Source: Lujinxingiaceae bacterium (GTDB lineage: Bacteria; Myxococcota_A; Bradymonadia; Bradymonadales; Bradymonadaceae). From it: a stretch of 64,000 bases of DNA. Numbering within the stretch: the first letter of the stretch is position 1; each line of letters begins with the position of its first letter. Shown here one piece after another: positions 56,754 through 64,000 of the stretch. Location: positions 99,071 to 163,070 of the forward strand of contig JACCWM010000106.1 in NCBI GenBank assembly GCA_013697635.1. The letters run 5' to 3'. The notes under the pieces were generated by a model. That model saw only the letters and a program-made list of their open reading frames with translations, had not been told where the DNA came from and did not search any database. The position numbers and the translations under genes were made by a program.

Positions 56754-59700
56754 TCAGATATTGAGGACGCTCGGGCGACCGGCCAAGCCGAGGGTAAAGC
56801 GTGCATCGAGGTAGGAGTCCGACATGGCGAAGTTGAAGAGCGCTTCGACCGAGCGGTTGTGGCGCAGACGTTTTTGGGTGGCCGGCTCGACAAGCTCGAG
56901 ATCCCAGCCTTCCATGCGCAGAATGCAACGCGCGGCAGCGGTGACGTCGCCGCACATGACCAGGCCTGCGCGGTGTGCAAACTCCAGGATGGCCTCGGGC
57001 CAGGCTTCGCAATGCGCGTCCGCGAGATGGTCGGAGAGCCCATCGAGACACTGCACGACGCGCCGGCGAGCACCGGAGAAGAACGGGCTCGAGACCTGCT
57101 CGGCCAACTCCTGGCTGACGACGTCAACGCGTTCGGTGAATCCCTTGCCGCTGTGGCGCAAAAGCACGCCTTCGACCAGGTGCCAGAGCTGGCGGCCATC
57201 GAGTGTGAGCAGCGCGGGAAGATCACTCCAGGCGATGGCGGCGCAGTAGCCGGCAACAAAGCGCTGCTCAGGCTCGGTGAGCTTGGCCACGAAGTCGGAG
57301 TTGAGCCAGACAAAAGGCGTGGTGTCCGGAAAGACCTGGGGGCTTGCCGGGCCACTGTCGCCAAGTTGCAGCTTGAAGCGCTTGATGCCAAAGGCGTCAA
57401 AGGCGCAGTCGAAAGCGTCCATGAGCTTGTCGCCCTCGACTCTGCGATGGCGGCTGCCTTCGAGGGCTTTTCGCTGGGGCAGCGCATCAAACCAGAGCTT
57501 CTCGGCCAATGGCGAGACGGCCTTGAGCACGTCGATCACCCCGGCGCGAAGTGCGTCAGGCAACAGGTAGGTTTCAATCGTCGGGCGGTCTAAGGGGCGC
57601 GAGGGCCGATTTTTGCCGCGTGCGTGGGTATCCTCGACATCGCAGCCCAGCGTGAGCAGGGTCTGGCGCGCAACGCGCAGCCGATCGTGGGCTTGGGTGC
57701 GCTCAAAGAGCGTGATCAAGCCGCGGTAGGTACTCGGCTCGAAGGCCTCGCGGGAGACGAGGGTGCGAAACTCGACGAGCGCCTCATCCTCGCGACCGGC
57801 GATGTGGCCCAGACAAAAGGCGCGCCGGCGTGCAAAGTACAGCCATGTACCATGGTTGTCGCGCGTGAGCGTCATGAGCTCGTTGTACAGGCGCGCGGCC
57901 TCCTCGTACCACTTGAGGTCCTCGTCGACTGCTTCGGCGGCGCGCGCAAGCAGAGCCACCCGGCTGTTACCTGTTTGCGTCTTGGCGAGCTCCTCGAGTT
58001 GCTCGACGCAGTCCTCGAGCTCGTCGGCGGCCATGGCCAGATCGATGAGGTTGTCCAAATCATGGGTCGACTCAGGAAACGCGCGAACGACCTTCCATTG
58101 CAGCCGATAAGCCGTAGCCACGTCGCGAAGCGATTGCCAGTAGACGTCGATCAGGGTGCGCCAGTCATCGACTTCGCTGGCGAGCACGCTGAACTTGAGC
58201 ACGCCCTGGAAGAGCTCGACGGCGCGATGCGCGCCGCCAGCACGTACGTGGGCGTGGGCGAGCTTGCGCGTGATCAGGGCGGTGAGCGCATCGCCTGGAT
58301 AGGCGACGATCAGATGCTCCATGCAGGCCAGAGCATCGTCCAGGCGCTCAGGGTCATCGAGCAGCAACTCGGAGAGCCACAGCCCGCTTTGCAGCTTCTC
58401 GCTGACGCTGGTCTGCCCGCTGCCGGTGATGCGCTCGAAGTGGGTCTGCTGAAAACGGATGGCGCGGGCTAGATCGTCGCCCTTGACGCTCAGACGCACC
58501 AAATCGCGCAAGAACTTCGGGTCTTCCGAGAGCTGCCAGCACTGGCTCAGCGCCGTCAAGGCGCCGCTGACCTCGCCCAGGTTCTGCTCGAGCACGCGCG
58601 CGAGCATCTGAAAGAGGTAGAGCCGTCGGCTGATACCAAGGCCGCTTCGGCTCACGTGCGCCTCGAGACAGCGTCGCAGCATCTGCCATTGCTCGGCCTC
58701 GACAAGCGAGTCGTAGAGATAGTCGAGTGTTGGACCGTCGACCTGATCGGCGACCGCCCTCTCCTTTTTCTCGGCAACGGCGGCCTCGATATCGAGCTGC
58801 AGGGCGGCGGCATCGGCCATCTCACGCGAGCCGTCGTCGACAAAACCGTCAAGCTCGTTGAAGGCATGAGCGGCGGCCTCGCCAAAGAGCGCGTCGATCG
58901 CAATCGGGGCCGATGAGGCGACGGCAAATTTGGCCATCTCGAGGAGGCGATGAACCGAGAGCTCCGCGCTGTTGACAACAGCCATCTCTGCGCGCGTCCA
59001 GCGACTATAAGCGTGGAAATCCCCGGCGATGCGCGCCTCGAGTGCGCGCAGACGCTGCCTGGAAGACATCGACTCGATGTCGCCCGGCTCATCAAAGCGC
59101 AGCAGATTGCCTTCGAGGATCTCGACCATGTCGCGGCCGAGCAGTGCGACCGGATCGCAACCGTTGCCCAAAAACTGCGCCGAAGCGCTCAACTCGAACT
59201 CGCCCAACATCCACTGCTGCTCGTGACACTCGAGTGCAGGCAATGACTGGCGAAGCATGGACGCGCCCTGGGCGTCGAGATCGCGGCGTTCGAGATTGAT
59301 CAACGCTTCGAGTTCAAAGTGTGGGGTGCAACGCCGGCTGCGTGCGAGCGCATCGCGCTCATGGGCGCGGGCCATGGCCAGGCGAAGCACGATCTGGTTT
59401 TCCAGGCTGTCGGCGTTACCGCAGGCACGGTAGGCGCGGCTGGCCTCCGGGCACGACTCGGCGCGCTCGCGCAGCCGGGCAATCACTGCAAAATAAACAT
59501 CGCGGGTGCTGCCATCGGTGGGCTTGAGCAGCAGGTCTTCGAGCGCGTCTGCGAGCACATCGGGCGCCTGATCGGCCTCAACCCAGGTGCGCACGATGCC
59601 GTCGAGCCAATGTAAATTCTGGGGATCGGCCTCGAGCGCGGCCATGTAGAACGCATACGCGCTCGCGGGCGCACTGAGGCGCCACTCCTGGAGTCGTGCA

Positions 59701-61940
59701 AGCTCGCCCAAGAGCGCAGCGCGCTCGGCGGCGACCAGCGGCGTGCGCAGCCGATGCTGAAGCAACTCGGCGACGCGTGCCCAGTTCTCCTCGCCCTCGT
59801 AGAGGCGCAGCAAGGTCGAGAAGACGTAAGCGTCGGATGGATCACGCGCGAGGATCTCCTCATAGAGCGTGATCGCGTCCTGGCGGCGCTCCAGGCGAGT
59901 TTCGAAGAGTTCCGCCAGCGCACCGAGTTGGCGCATGACATCCGGGTCGTTCTCGCGCGAGCGCAGCTCACGGCCGGTCATGTGCACGATCTCGGCCCAA
60001 CGCCCTCCCCGCATGTAAATGCGGCCCAGTCCCTCGAGAGCCGGCAGAAAGTCCGCCGCGACGTCGAGCGCCTGACGGTAGAAATCCTCGGCGCGCCCGG
60101 CATCACCCAGGTGTTGCTCGGCAATCTCGGCATTTCGCACATGGGTCGCGGCCATCTCCTCGGGGTCGTCGATCAGTGCGCCTTCGCTCAAATTGAGCGC
60201 GATGAGCTCTTCCCATCGCTCGCTTCGCGCATAAAGGCGGCCAAGCGCGGTAAAAGCGCGCGGATTCTCCGGCTCGATGTCGAGAATCTCGAGCCAGGCG
60301 CCGACGGCGACATCGACATTGTTGAGACGAAGCTCGGCAACCTCGGCGACCTTGTCGAGCAGATAGAGCTTCTGGCGGCGCGTCGGAGCGTCTTCGACCA
60401 GTCCCAAGAAGAGATCGGCCAGTTGAGCCCAGCGCTCCATGGTGCTCAACAGGCGTGCGGCGCACTTGAGCGCCGGCAGATAATTGGTCTTGAGCGCGAG
60501 AACCTTGAGATGGTGTTCGAGCGCGCGCTCTGGATTTTGCAGGTGGGTCTCGTAAATCTCGGCAACCTGGAAGTGGCGCCGCCAGCCGCTTTGAGCGCTG
60601 CCAAGGGCCGCGATTTCGCGTTCGTAGAGATCGACCAGGCCACGCCAGTTGCCGCGGCCGGTGTAGATGCGCCCCAGCGCACGAAGCGCAGGCACGTGAT
60701 TGGGGCTGTAGCTCAACGCCTCACGGTAGACTTCGGCTGCGGCCTGCTCGAGGTCGGCCTCGACCTCGTAGAGGCGGCCAAGGCGCGTGAGCAGGTAGAT
60801 GCGCTCATCCGAGGAGAGCGGACCCTCGAGGCGGCGGTTGATGATGTCGATGAGTTCGGCGCCGGCCGTCGGCGTGCCACGAAGCGCTTCACGCTCGAGC
60901 AGGCCTTCGCGAACGCGCAACAACGTCCAGTCTTCGACCGCCGCCTCGGAGGCACTCTTGAGCAACTCACGCGAGGTCGCCGGGTTGGCCGATGCGGTCT
61001 CGTGAAACATCGCCAGGGCAAGCGCAGGCGCGCCAAGGCGCGTTGCGGGACGCCCAGAGCGGCGCAGCAGCCCAAAGGCCTGGTCACGCTCGCCCTTTTC
61101 ATAGAGCAGCGCGAGAAGGCCTTCTTCCAGATCGCCGGGCAGGCAATCGTCCTGGGCCAACTGGCTAAAGATCGACAGCGCTTCGTCGGGTTGGCCGCAG
61201 GCGTTGAGCCAGACTGCGCGCTGAGCCGTGAGGTGTCGGCGCGTTTGGGCATCGAGGCCGACATGTTCGCCCGCGCGTACCAGCCAGGCCAGGGCCTCGT
61301 CGAGCCGACCGGTCTCAAGCAGTGCATCGAGTTGTAATTGCGTGGCCCACAGCGCGGAGTAGACCGGAAACTCGTCCAAAACGCTGCCCGACTCCAGAGC
61401 GCTCTCCACCCAGCGCAGGGTCTGGCGCGCGGCCATGCCCTGCTGCCATGCAACACCGGCGCGCTCGAGGGCGAGCAACGATCGCAGGCGCTCCTGGTCG
61501 GCGCCGGTATGCTCGAAGTGCGCTTCGAGCGACTCCATGACCAGCTCACTATCCCCTGTGGCGCGAAAGAGCCTGCGCGCGGCAGTGCGCTCAATGGAGG
61601 AAATCGGACCGAGTTTTTGCAGACGGCCAAAGGTTTGAAGCGCAGCATCGTAGCGGCCGAGCGCCTCTTCGGCGAACACGCCGCCAAGCAGCGCGCGGCG
61701 CTGAACGTCGGCCGTGTCCACGACATGGGCGGCGTCGCTGATGCAGGCGGCGCGAAACGCCTCGAGCACGTCGCGTCGAACCGCGAGCTCTTCGGGAGGT
61801 CGAAACGATGCCTTGCGCAAGATTGCGCTGCTATCGGTGCTCTCCGACACCGCCTGAGGGCGGTGAAACTTGGCCGAACGCGGCCCTTTAACGGGGATTT
61901 CACTGCTGACGGGGAGAAGATCCAATACGCCCTGGGCCAT
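56754..61940 (-). CDS. giant TPR protein with C-terminal M48-like pseudo-peptidase domain (1,728 residues)
   Basis: The N-terminal ~1,450 residues are a long TPR solenoid (YDAALQTFGRLQKLGPIS, HVPALRALGRIYTGRGNW, PRAFTALGRLYARSERWEEL, LPALEGLGRIYMRGGRW). The last ~200 residues resemble an M48-type domain: FVWLNSDFVAKLTEPEQRFVAGYCAAIAW, then FAHRAGLVMCGDVTAAARCIL. The place of the HExxH zinc motif reads VAGYCAAIA, so it should be inactive. No signal peptide or membrane segment is seen. AGGAG precedes the ATG at 61940. A cytoplasmic scaffold is inferred; such proteins are common in Myxococcota but their role is unknown. Confidence 0.85.
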   Translation of the reverse strand: MAQGVLDLLPVSSEIPVKGPRSAKFHRPQAVSESTDSSAILRKASFRPPEELAVRRDVLEAFRAACISDAAHVVDTADVQRRALLGGVFAEEALGRYDAALQTFGRLQKLGPISSIERTAARRLFRATGDSELVMESLEAHFEHTGADQERLRSLLALERAGVAWQQGMAARQTLRWVESALESGSVLDEFPVYSALWATQLQLDALLETGRLDEALAWLVRAGEHVGLDAQTRRHLTAQRAVWLNACGQPDEALSIFSQLAQDDCLPGDLEEGLLALLYEKGERDQAFGLLRRSGRPATRLGAPALALAMFHETASANPATSRELLKSASEAAVEDWTLLRVREGLLEREALRGTPTAGAELIDIINRRLEGPLSSDERIYLLTRLGRLYEVEADLEQAAAEVYREALSYSPNHVPALRALGRIYTGRGNWRGLVDLYEREIAALGSAQSGWRRHFQVAEIYETHLQNPERALEHHLKVLALKTNYLPALKCAARLLSTMERWAQLADLFLGLVEDAPTRRQKLYLLDKVAEVAELRLNNVDVAVGAWLEILDIEPENPRAFTALGRLYARSERWEELIALNLSEGALIDDPEEMAATHVRNAEIAEQHLGDAGRAEDFYRQALDVAADFLPALEGLGRIYMRGGRWAEIVHMTGRELRSRENDPDVMRQLGALAELFETRLERRQDAITLYEEILARDPSDAYVFSTLLRLYEGEENWARVAELLQHRLRTPLVAAERAALLGELARLQEWRLSAPASAYAFYMAALEADPQNLHWLDGIVRTWVEADQAPDVLADALEDLLLKPTDGSTRDVYFAVIARLRERAESCPEASRAYRACGNADSLENQIVLRLAMARAHERDALARSRRCTPHFELEALINLERRDLDAQGASMLRQSLPALECHEQQWMLGEFELSASAQFLGNGCDPVALLGRDMVEILEGNLLRFDEPGDIESMSSRQRLRALEARIAGDFHAYSRWTRAEMAVVNSAELSVHRLLEMAKFAVASSAPIAIDALFGEAAAHAFNELDGFVDDGSREMADAAALQLDIEAAVAEKKERAVADQVDGPTLDYLYDSLVEAEQWQMLRRCLEAHVSRSGLGISRRLYLFQMLARVLEQNLGEVSGALTALSQCWQLSEDPKFLRDLVRLSVKGDDLARAIRFQQTHFERITGSGQTSVSEKLQSGLWLSELLLDDPERLDDALACMEHLIVAYPGDALTALITRKLAHAHVRAGGAHRAVELFQGVLKFSVLASEVDDWRTLIDVYWQSLRDVATAYRLQWKVVRAFPESTHDLDNLIDLAMAADELEDCVEQLEELAKTQTGNSRVALLARAAEAVDEDLKWYEEAARLYNELMTLTRDNHGTWLYFARRRAFCLGHIAGREDEALVEFRTLVSREAFEPSTYRGLITLFERTQAHDRLRVARQTLLTLGCDVEDTHARGKNRPSRPLDRPTIETYLLPDALRAGVIDVLKAVSPLAEKLWFDALPQRKALEGSRHRRVEGDKLMDAFDCAFDAFGIKRFKLQLGDSGPASPQVFPDTTPFVWLNSDFVAKLTEPEQRFVAGYCAAIAWSDLPALLTLDGRQLWHLVEGVLLRHSGKGFTERVDVVSQELAEQVSSPFFSGARRRVVQCLDGLSDHLADAHCEAWPEAILEFAHRAGLVMCGDVTAAARCILRMEGWDLELVEPATQKRLRHNRSVEALFNFAMSDSYLDARFTLGLAGRPSVLNI

Positions 61941-62052
61941 CCTTAGCTCCTGTACTTCAACTCCTCATGCCATCCTTGGCATGAACATCACATCGGGTGT
62001 TCGTTGGTTCGGCGTAACGGTCTATCCTGGCCTTGAAGTGTAGCCTTCGTGG

Positions 62053-63063
62053 CTACTGTGGGCGGTAGGTGTCGCCCGGCAAAGGATAGCGCGAATCGTC
62101 GTAGTCCCACCCTTCTGGCGGGTCTTCGTTGGACATCGCTTGTAGCTGTTTACGCTTTTGTTTTCTTCGCACGGCCCACGCTACAAGGAAAAGCAGTGAA
62201 GCGCCAAAAAAAAATACATTCTCATCGCGAAAAATTGACCAGAAGCTACTTCCCTGCTCTAGCGCCTCGCGCCACTCGGCTTGCACGACCGAAAAGGGCT
62301 CACCGGTGAGCGCTTCGAGCGCGACGTAGAAGTCCTCGCCGGCGCGCACACGCGCGGTGAGCCTGGCGAATGTCTGGTCACCGTAGCGCGACTGCAAGTG
62401 GCGCACGAAGTGAAAGCTCTGGGCGTAGGCCACCGAAACCGTGTTGTGGTGGCCGGGAAAAGTATCGGTCAATGACTCGAAGGGTATCAACATGCCGGTT
62501 GCCGCCGCGCGGGCGAGCATCTCGCTGCGCTCGGCACTCCACTCATCGGCGTGCATGATCGCGAAGCCCTCGTTGAACCAGCGCGGCACGCGATGCTCGC
62601 CGGTGGCCTCGTCAATCGCGACATGGGCGAGCTCGTGAGCAAAGGTGCGATGGATGTCCACCGGCTCTCGGTTGGGGCCGATGCCGTGGAGCACGAGGAT
62701 TGTGCGCTTCTTGCTAAAGGAGAGGCCCACGGCCCACGCCGGCGGCCGGCTTTGAAGCTCGTGCAGCTCGTAAAAGATGTTTAGATCGGGCAACACCCAG
62801 ACATCGACCGTGGGAAAGTTTTCGATTCCCAGTGTCTGCTCGAGCTTGTGGAAGAGCTGCGGTCCCTGGCGCTCCAAAATCTCCACGGCCGGCGCAAAGC
62901 GGCGCGGATAGTGGAAACGCAGCGCCTCGTCAGGGGTGGTTACGGAGATGATCTCGGCGCCGGCAGGCTGTGCTTGAAGCGGCGTCGCAAGGCCAAATGA
63001 GAGAATCAGGCAGAAGGCAAGCGAAGCAAAGGTACGAAACAATCTGTTCAAGGCCATTCTCAT
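62053..63063 (-). CDS. membrane-anchored gluzincin (peptidase MA-like) protein
   Basis: The 336-residue product has a signal peptide (to LQAQ near residue 32), an N-terminal beta region, and the zinc motif HELAH (His143, Glu144, His147) with the third ligand Glu165 in FNEGFA. This is the peptidase MA/gluzincin pattern. A membrane segment (NVFFFGASLLFLVAWAV, about 275-292) and a basic, cytoplasmic tail follow, so the protease domain faces the periplasm. The ATG at 63063 is chosen because the signal peptide starts there; ATG 63057 is equally possible. The target is unknown. Confidence 0.88.
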   Translation of the reverse strand: MRMALNRLFRTFASLAFCLILSFGLATPLQAQPAGAEIISVTTPDEALRFHYPRRFAPAVEILERQGPQLFHKLEQTLGIENFPTVDVWVLPDLNIFYELHELQSRPPAWAVGLSFSKKRTILVLHGIGPNREPVDIHRTFAHELAHVAIDEATGEHRVPRWFNEGFAIMHADEWSAERSEMLARAAATGMLIPFESLTDTFPGHHNTVSVAYAQSFHFVRHLQSRYGDQTFARLTARVRAGEDFYVALEALTGEPFSVVQAEWREALEQGSSFWSIFRDENVFFFGASLLFLVAWAVRRKQKRKQLQAMSNEDPPEGWDYDDSRYPLPGDTYRPQ

Positions 63064-63670
63064 TCTACGACCGTCAAAAACATGACACCCCTGAGCTTGC
63101 ATGGGTTCAACCAACTTATGCACATCCCTTCCATTGAAAAGCGCAGGGGTAACTTTTCCTTCAAGCGCCTTGATTCACAAGTGATTTCACACACGGGCGA
63201 CACCCACCGATGGGGCAGCGCCTGATCTCGGCCACCATCCTTTGCAAACATTTACAATCCAGGCCAACACGGGCTGCCGTGGGCCTTTGCACCGCGTCTG
63301 ACATTTATGTCCGAAACGGCGTACGGGCTACTCTTGTCATCAAGGGCGTTTGGGCGGTCCTTGAAAATATCTGGCACCTTCATTGGGCCAGCCGGGTGTG
63401 CGCCTTTCGTTCATCAGCTTGAGGATCGAGTCGCCGTTGTCGGCGTTATGACTACGCCTAGACGACTCTCTGCGAGCGTGCGGCGACCCCGGGGGGCCTG
63501 CAGCGACCATACACATCGCCATCGGATCGATTTGAGCTAAGCCGCTGGCACGAAACATGCTGAGTATACCCTTGCCTGTGACGGGTTCGGCTCTTGGACG
63601 GGCCCGCCAACCATTCGCCCGAAAAAACTTGGAGCGGCATGAGTCGTTCAATCGCTTGAAAGGAGCAGTC
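63064..63670. other. 607-nt divergent intergenic region
   Basis: No reading frame here has a domain, a signal peptide, a ribosome site or a bias like its neighbours. It holds the sigma-54-like promoter at 63546-63561 and a second, poorer TGGCAC...TTGG match at 63372-63386. The promoter of the peptidase gene should also be here, but I see only a weak TTGAAC/TGTCAT pair on the minus strand. Confidence 0.5.
63546..63561 (+). promoter_or_regulatory. sigma-54 (RpoN)-type promoter
   Basis: TGGCACGAAACATGCT matches TGGCAYRNNNNTTGCW with one mismatch and keeps the essential GG (63547-63548) and GC (63559-63560) 10 nt apart. It lies 110 nt upstream of the lipoprotein ATG at 63671. Confidence 0.55.
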
Positions 63671-64000
63671 ATGAAAAAATTTATCGTTGTGTGTTTCTCA
63701 CTCGCCCTCGCCTTCTCTGTGACCGCCTGTGGCGGAGACGAGAACCCGGCTGGTAACAATCAGACGAACAACTCAAACAACGACAACAACGACAACAACG
63801 ACAACAACGACAACAACGACAACAACTCAAACAACTCAAACAACTCAAACAACTCAAACAACTCAAACAACGACAACAACGACAACAACGACAACAACGA
63901 CCCGGGCGATGTCGGCACCGACGACGCGACCAATGAGGACGACGCCTCGGGTGACGACGCCTCGGGTGACGACGCCTCGGGTGACGACGCCTCGGGTGAC
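63671..64000 (+). CDS. low-complexity lipoprotein, cut by the window edge
   Basis: The gene is incomplete at its 3' end; 110 codons are visible with no stop. A strong AAAGGAG lies 5 nt before the ATG. The signal peptide (MKKFIVVCFSLALAFSVTAC) ends in a lipobox TAC. Mature sequence: GGDENPAGNNQTNN, then Asn/Asp/Ser repeats (NND and NSN units), then DPGDVGTDDATNEDD and copies of the five-residue unit ASGDD. The NNQT start is shared with the propeller lipoprotein at 4184-6019. The low-complexity stretch is probably a flexible spacer holding a downstream domain away from the membrane; that domain lies beyond the window. Confidence 0.85.
   Translation, partial: MKKFIVVCFSLALAFSVTACGGDENPAGNNQTNNSNNDNNDNNDNNDNNDNNSNNSNNSNNSNNSNNDNNDNNDNNDPGDVGTDDATNEDDASGDDASGDDASGDDASGD
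63759..63902 (+). repeat. 9-bp tandem repeats (Asn/Asp and Asn/Ser codons)
   Basis: Units of AACAACGAC and AACTCAAAC alternate in blocks inside the lipoprotein gene. Copy changes would keep the frame, so slippage would change only linker length. Confidence 0.85.
63941..64000 (+). repeat. 15-bp tandem repeats (Asp-Asp-Ala-Ser-Gly codons)
   Basis: At least four near-identical copies of GACGACGCCTCGGGT run to the window edge, again in frame. The full copy number lies outside the window. Confidence 0.85.

Noticed and set aside
63307..63540. 77-codon frame in the right intergenic region
   Set aside because: No ribosome site, no domain or signal; it overlaps a sequence with several other random frames.
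63681..63866. Minus-strand frame encoding Ser-Cys-Leu repeats
   Set aside because: It is the antisense of the 9-bp repeats of the plus-strand lipoprotein, which has a signal peptide and a strong ribosome site.
63759..64000. Tandem repeats considered as a CRISPR array
   Set aside because: Units are 9 and 15 bp, lie without spacers and keep a reading frame; there is no cas gene.

Overview
The window looks like a chromosomal segment from a GC-rich, Gram-negative bacterium with a lipoprotein-rich envelope. The best guess is the Bradymonadales/Myxococcota (former Deltaproteobacteria). The pointers are the Sec/Lpt-type envelope genes, several lipoproteins with lipoboxes, Asn-rich 'NNQT' linkers after the lipidated cysteine, very large TPR and HEAT proteins, Cys-rich 'EPNDS' (PPC-like) surface proteins, and use of TTG/GTG starts. 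The assignment is an inference from style; there is no rRNA here. No insertion sequence, phage, integrase or CRISPR array was seen.

Layout. 0-4.2 kb: purine operon purC-purS-purQ-purL, closed by a perfect hairpin. 4.2-11.4 kb: a beta-propeller lipoprotein, an unknown lipoprotein, an acyltransferase plus an epimerase-like protein, and a HEAT protein. 11.5-16.8 kb: a CpoB-like TPR lipoprotein and a LysM protein, a J-domain/TPR protein with HVD instead of HPD, a tRNA-Met(CAT), and a periplasmic penicillin-binding transpeptidase. 16.8-25.7 kb: an ABC-F ATPase, a PEGA-like membrane protein, a secreted HEAT protein, a PHA-granule-family small protein, an AMIN-domain protein and an LptD-like outer-membrane protein. 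25.7-34.8 kb: a TPR protein, then queA-tgt-yajC-secD-secF-recJ and a small membrane protein.

35.0-52.1 kb holds the most striking feature: two tandem giant paralogous lipoproteins of about 2,690 and 2,920 residues. Each has a Cys-rich head of about 300 residues, two PPC-like beta-sandwiches, then 12 or 13 copies of a ~175-residue unit made of a small Cys module plus a beta-sandwich. No catalytic domain is visible. They look like long, disulfide-stapled, membrane-anchored surface arrays.

52.2-56.7 kb: a minus-strand metal-uptake operon troA-troB-troC-troD-troR type (binding protein, ATPase, two permeases, DtxR/MntR regulator), with a DtxR-like operator inside the promoter spacer. 56.7-63.1 kb: a 1,728-residue TPR protein ending in a degenerate M48-like domain, then a membrane-anchored gluzincin peptidase. 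The right edge cuts a lipoprotein gene built on 9-bp and 15-bp tandem repeats; a good sigma-54-type promoter lies upstream of it.
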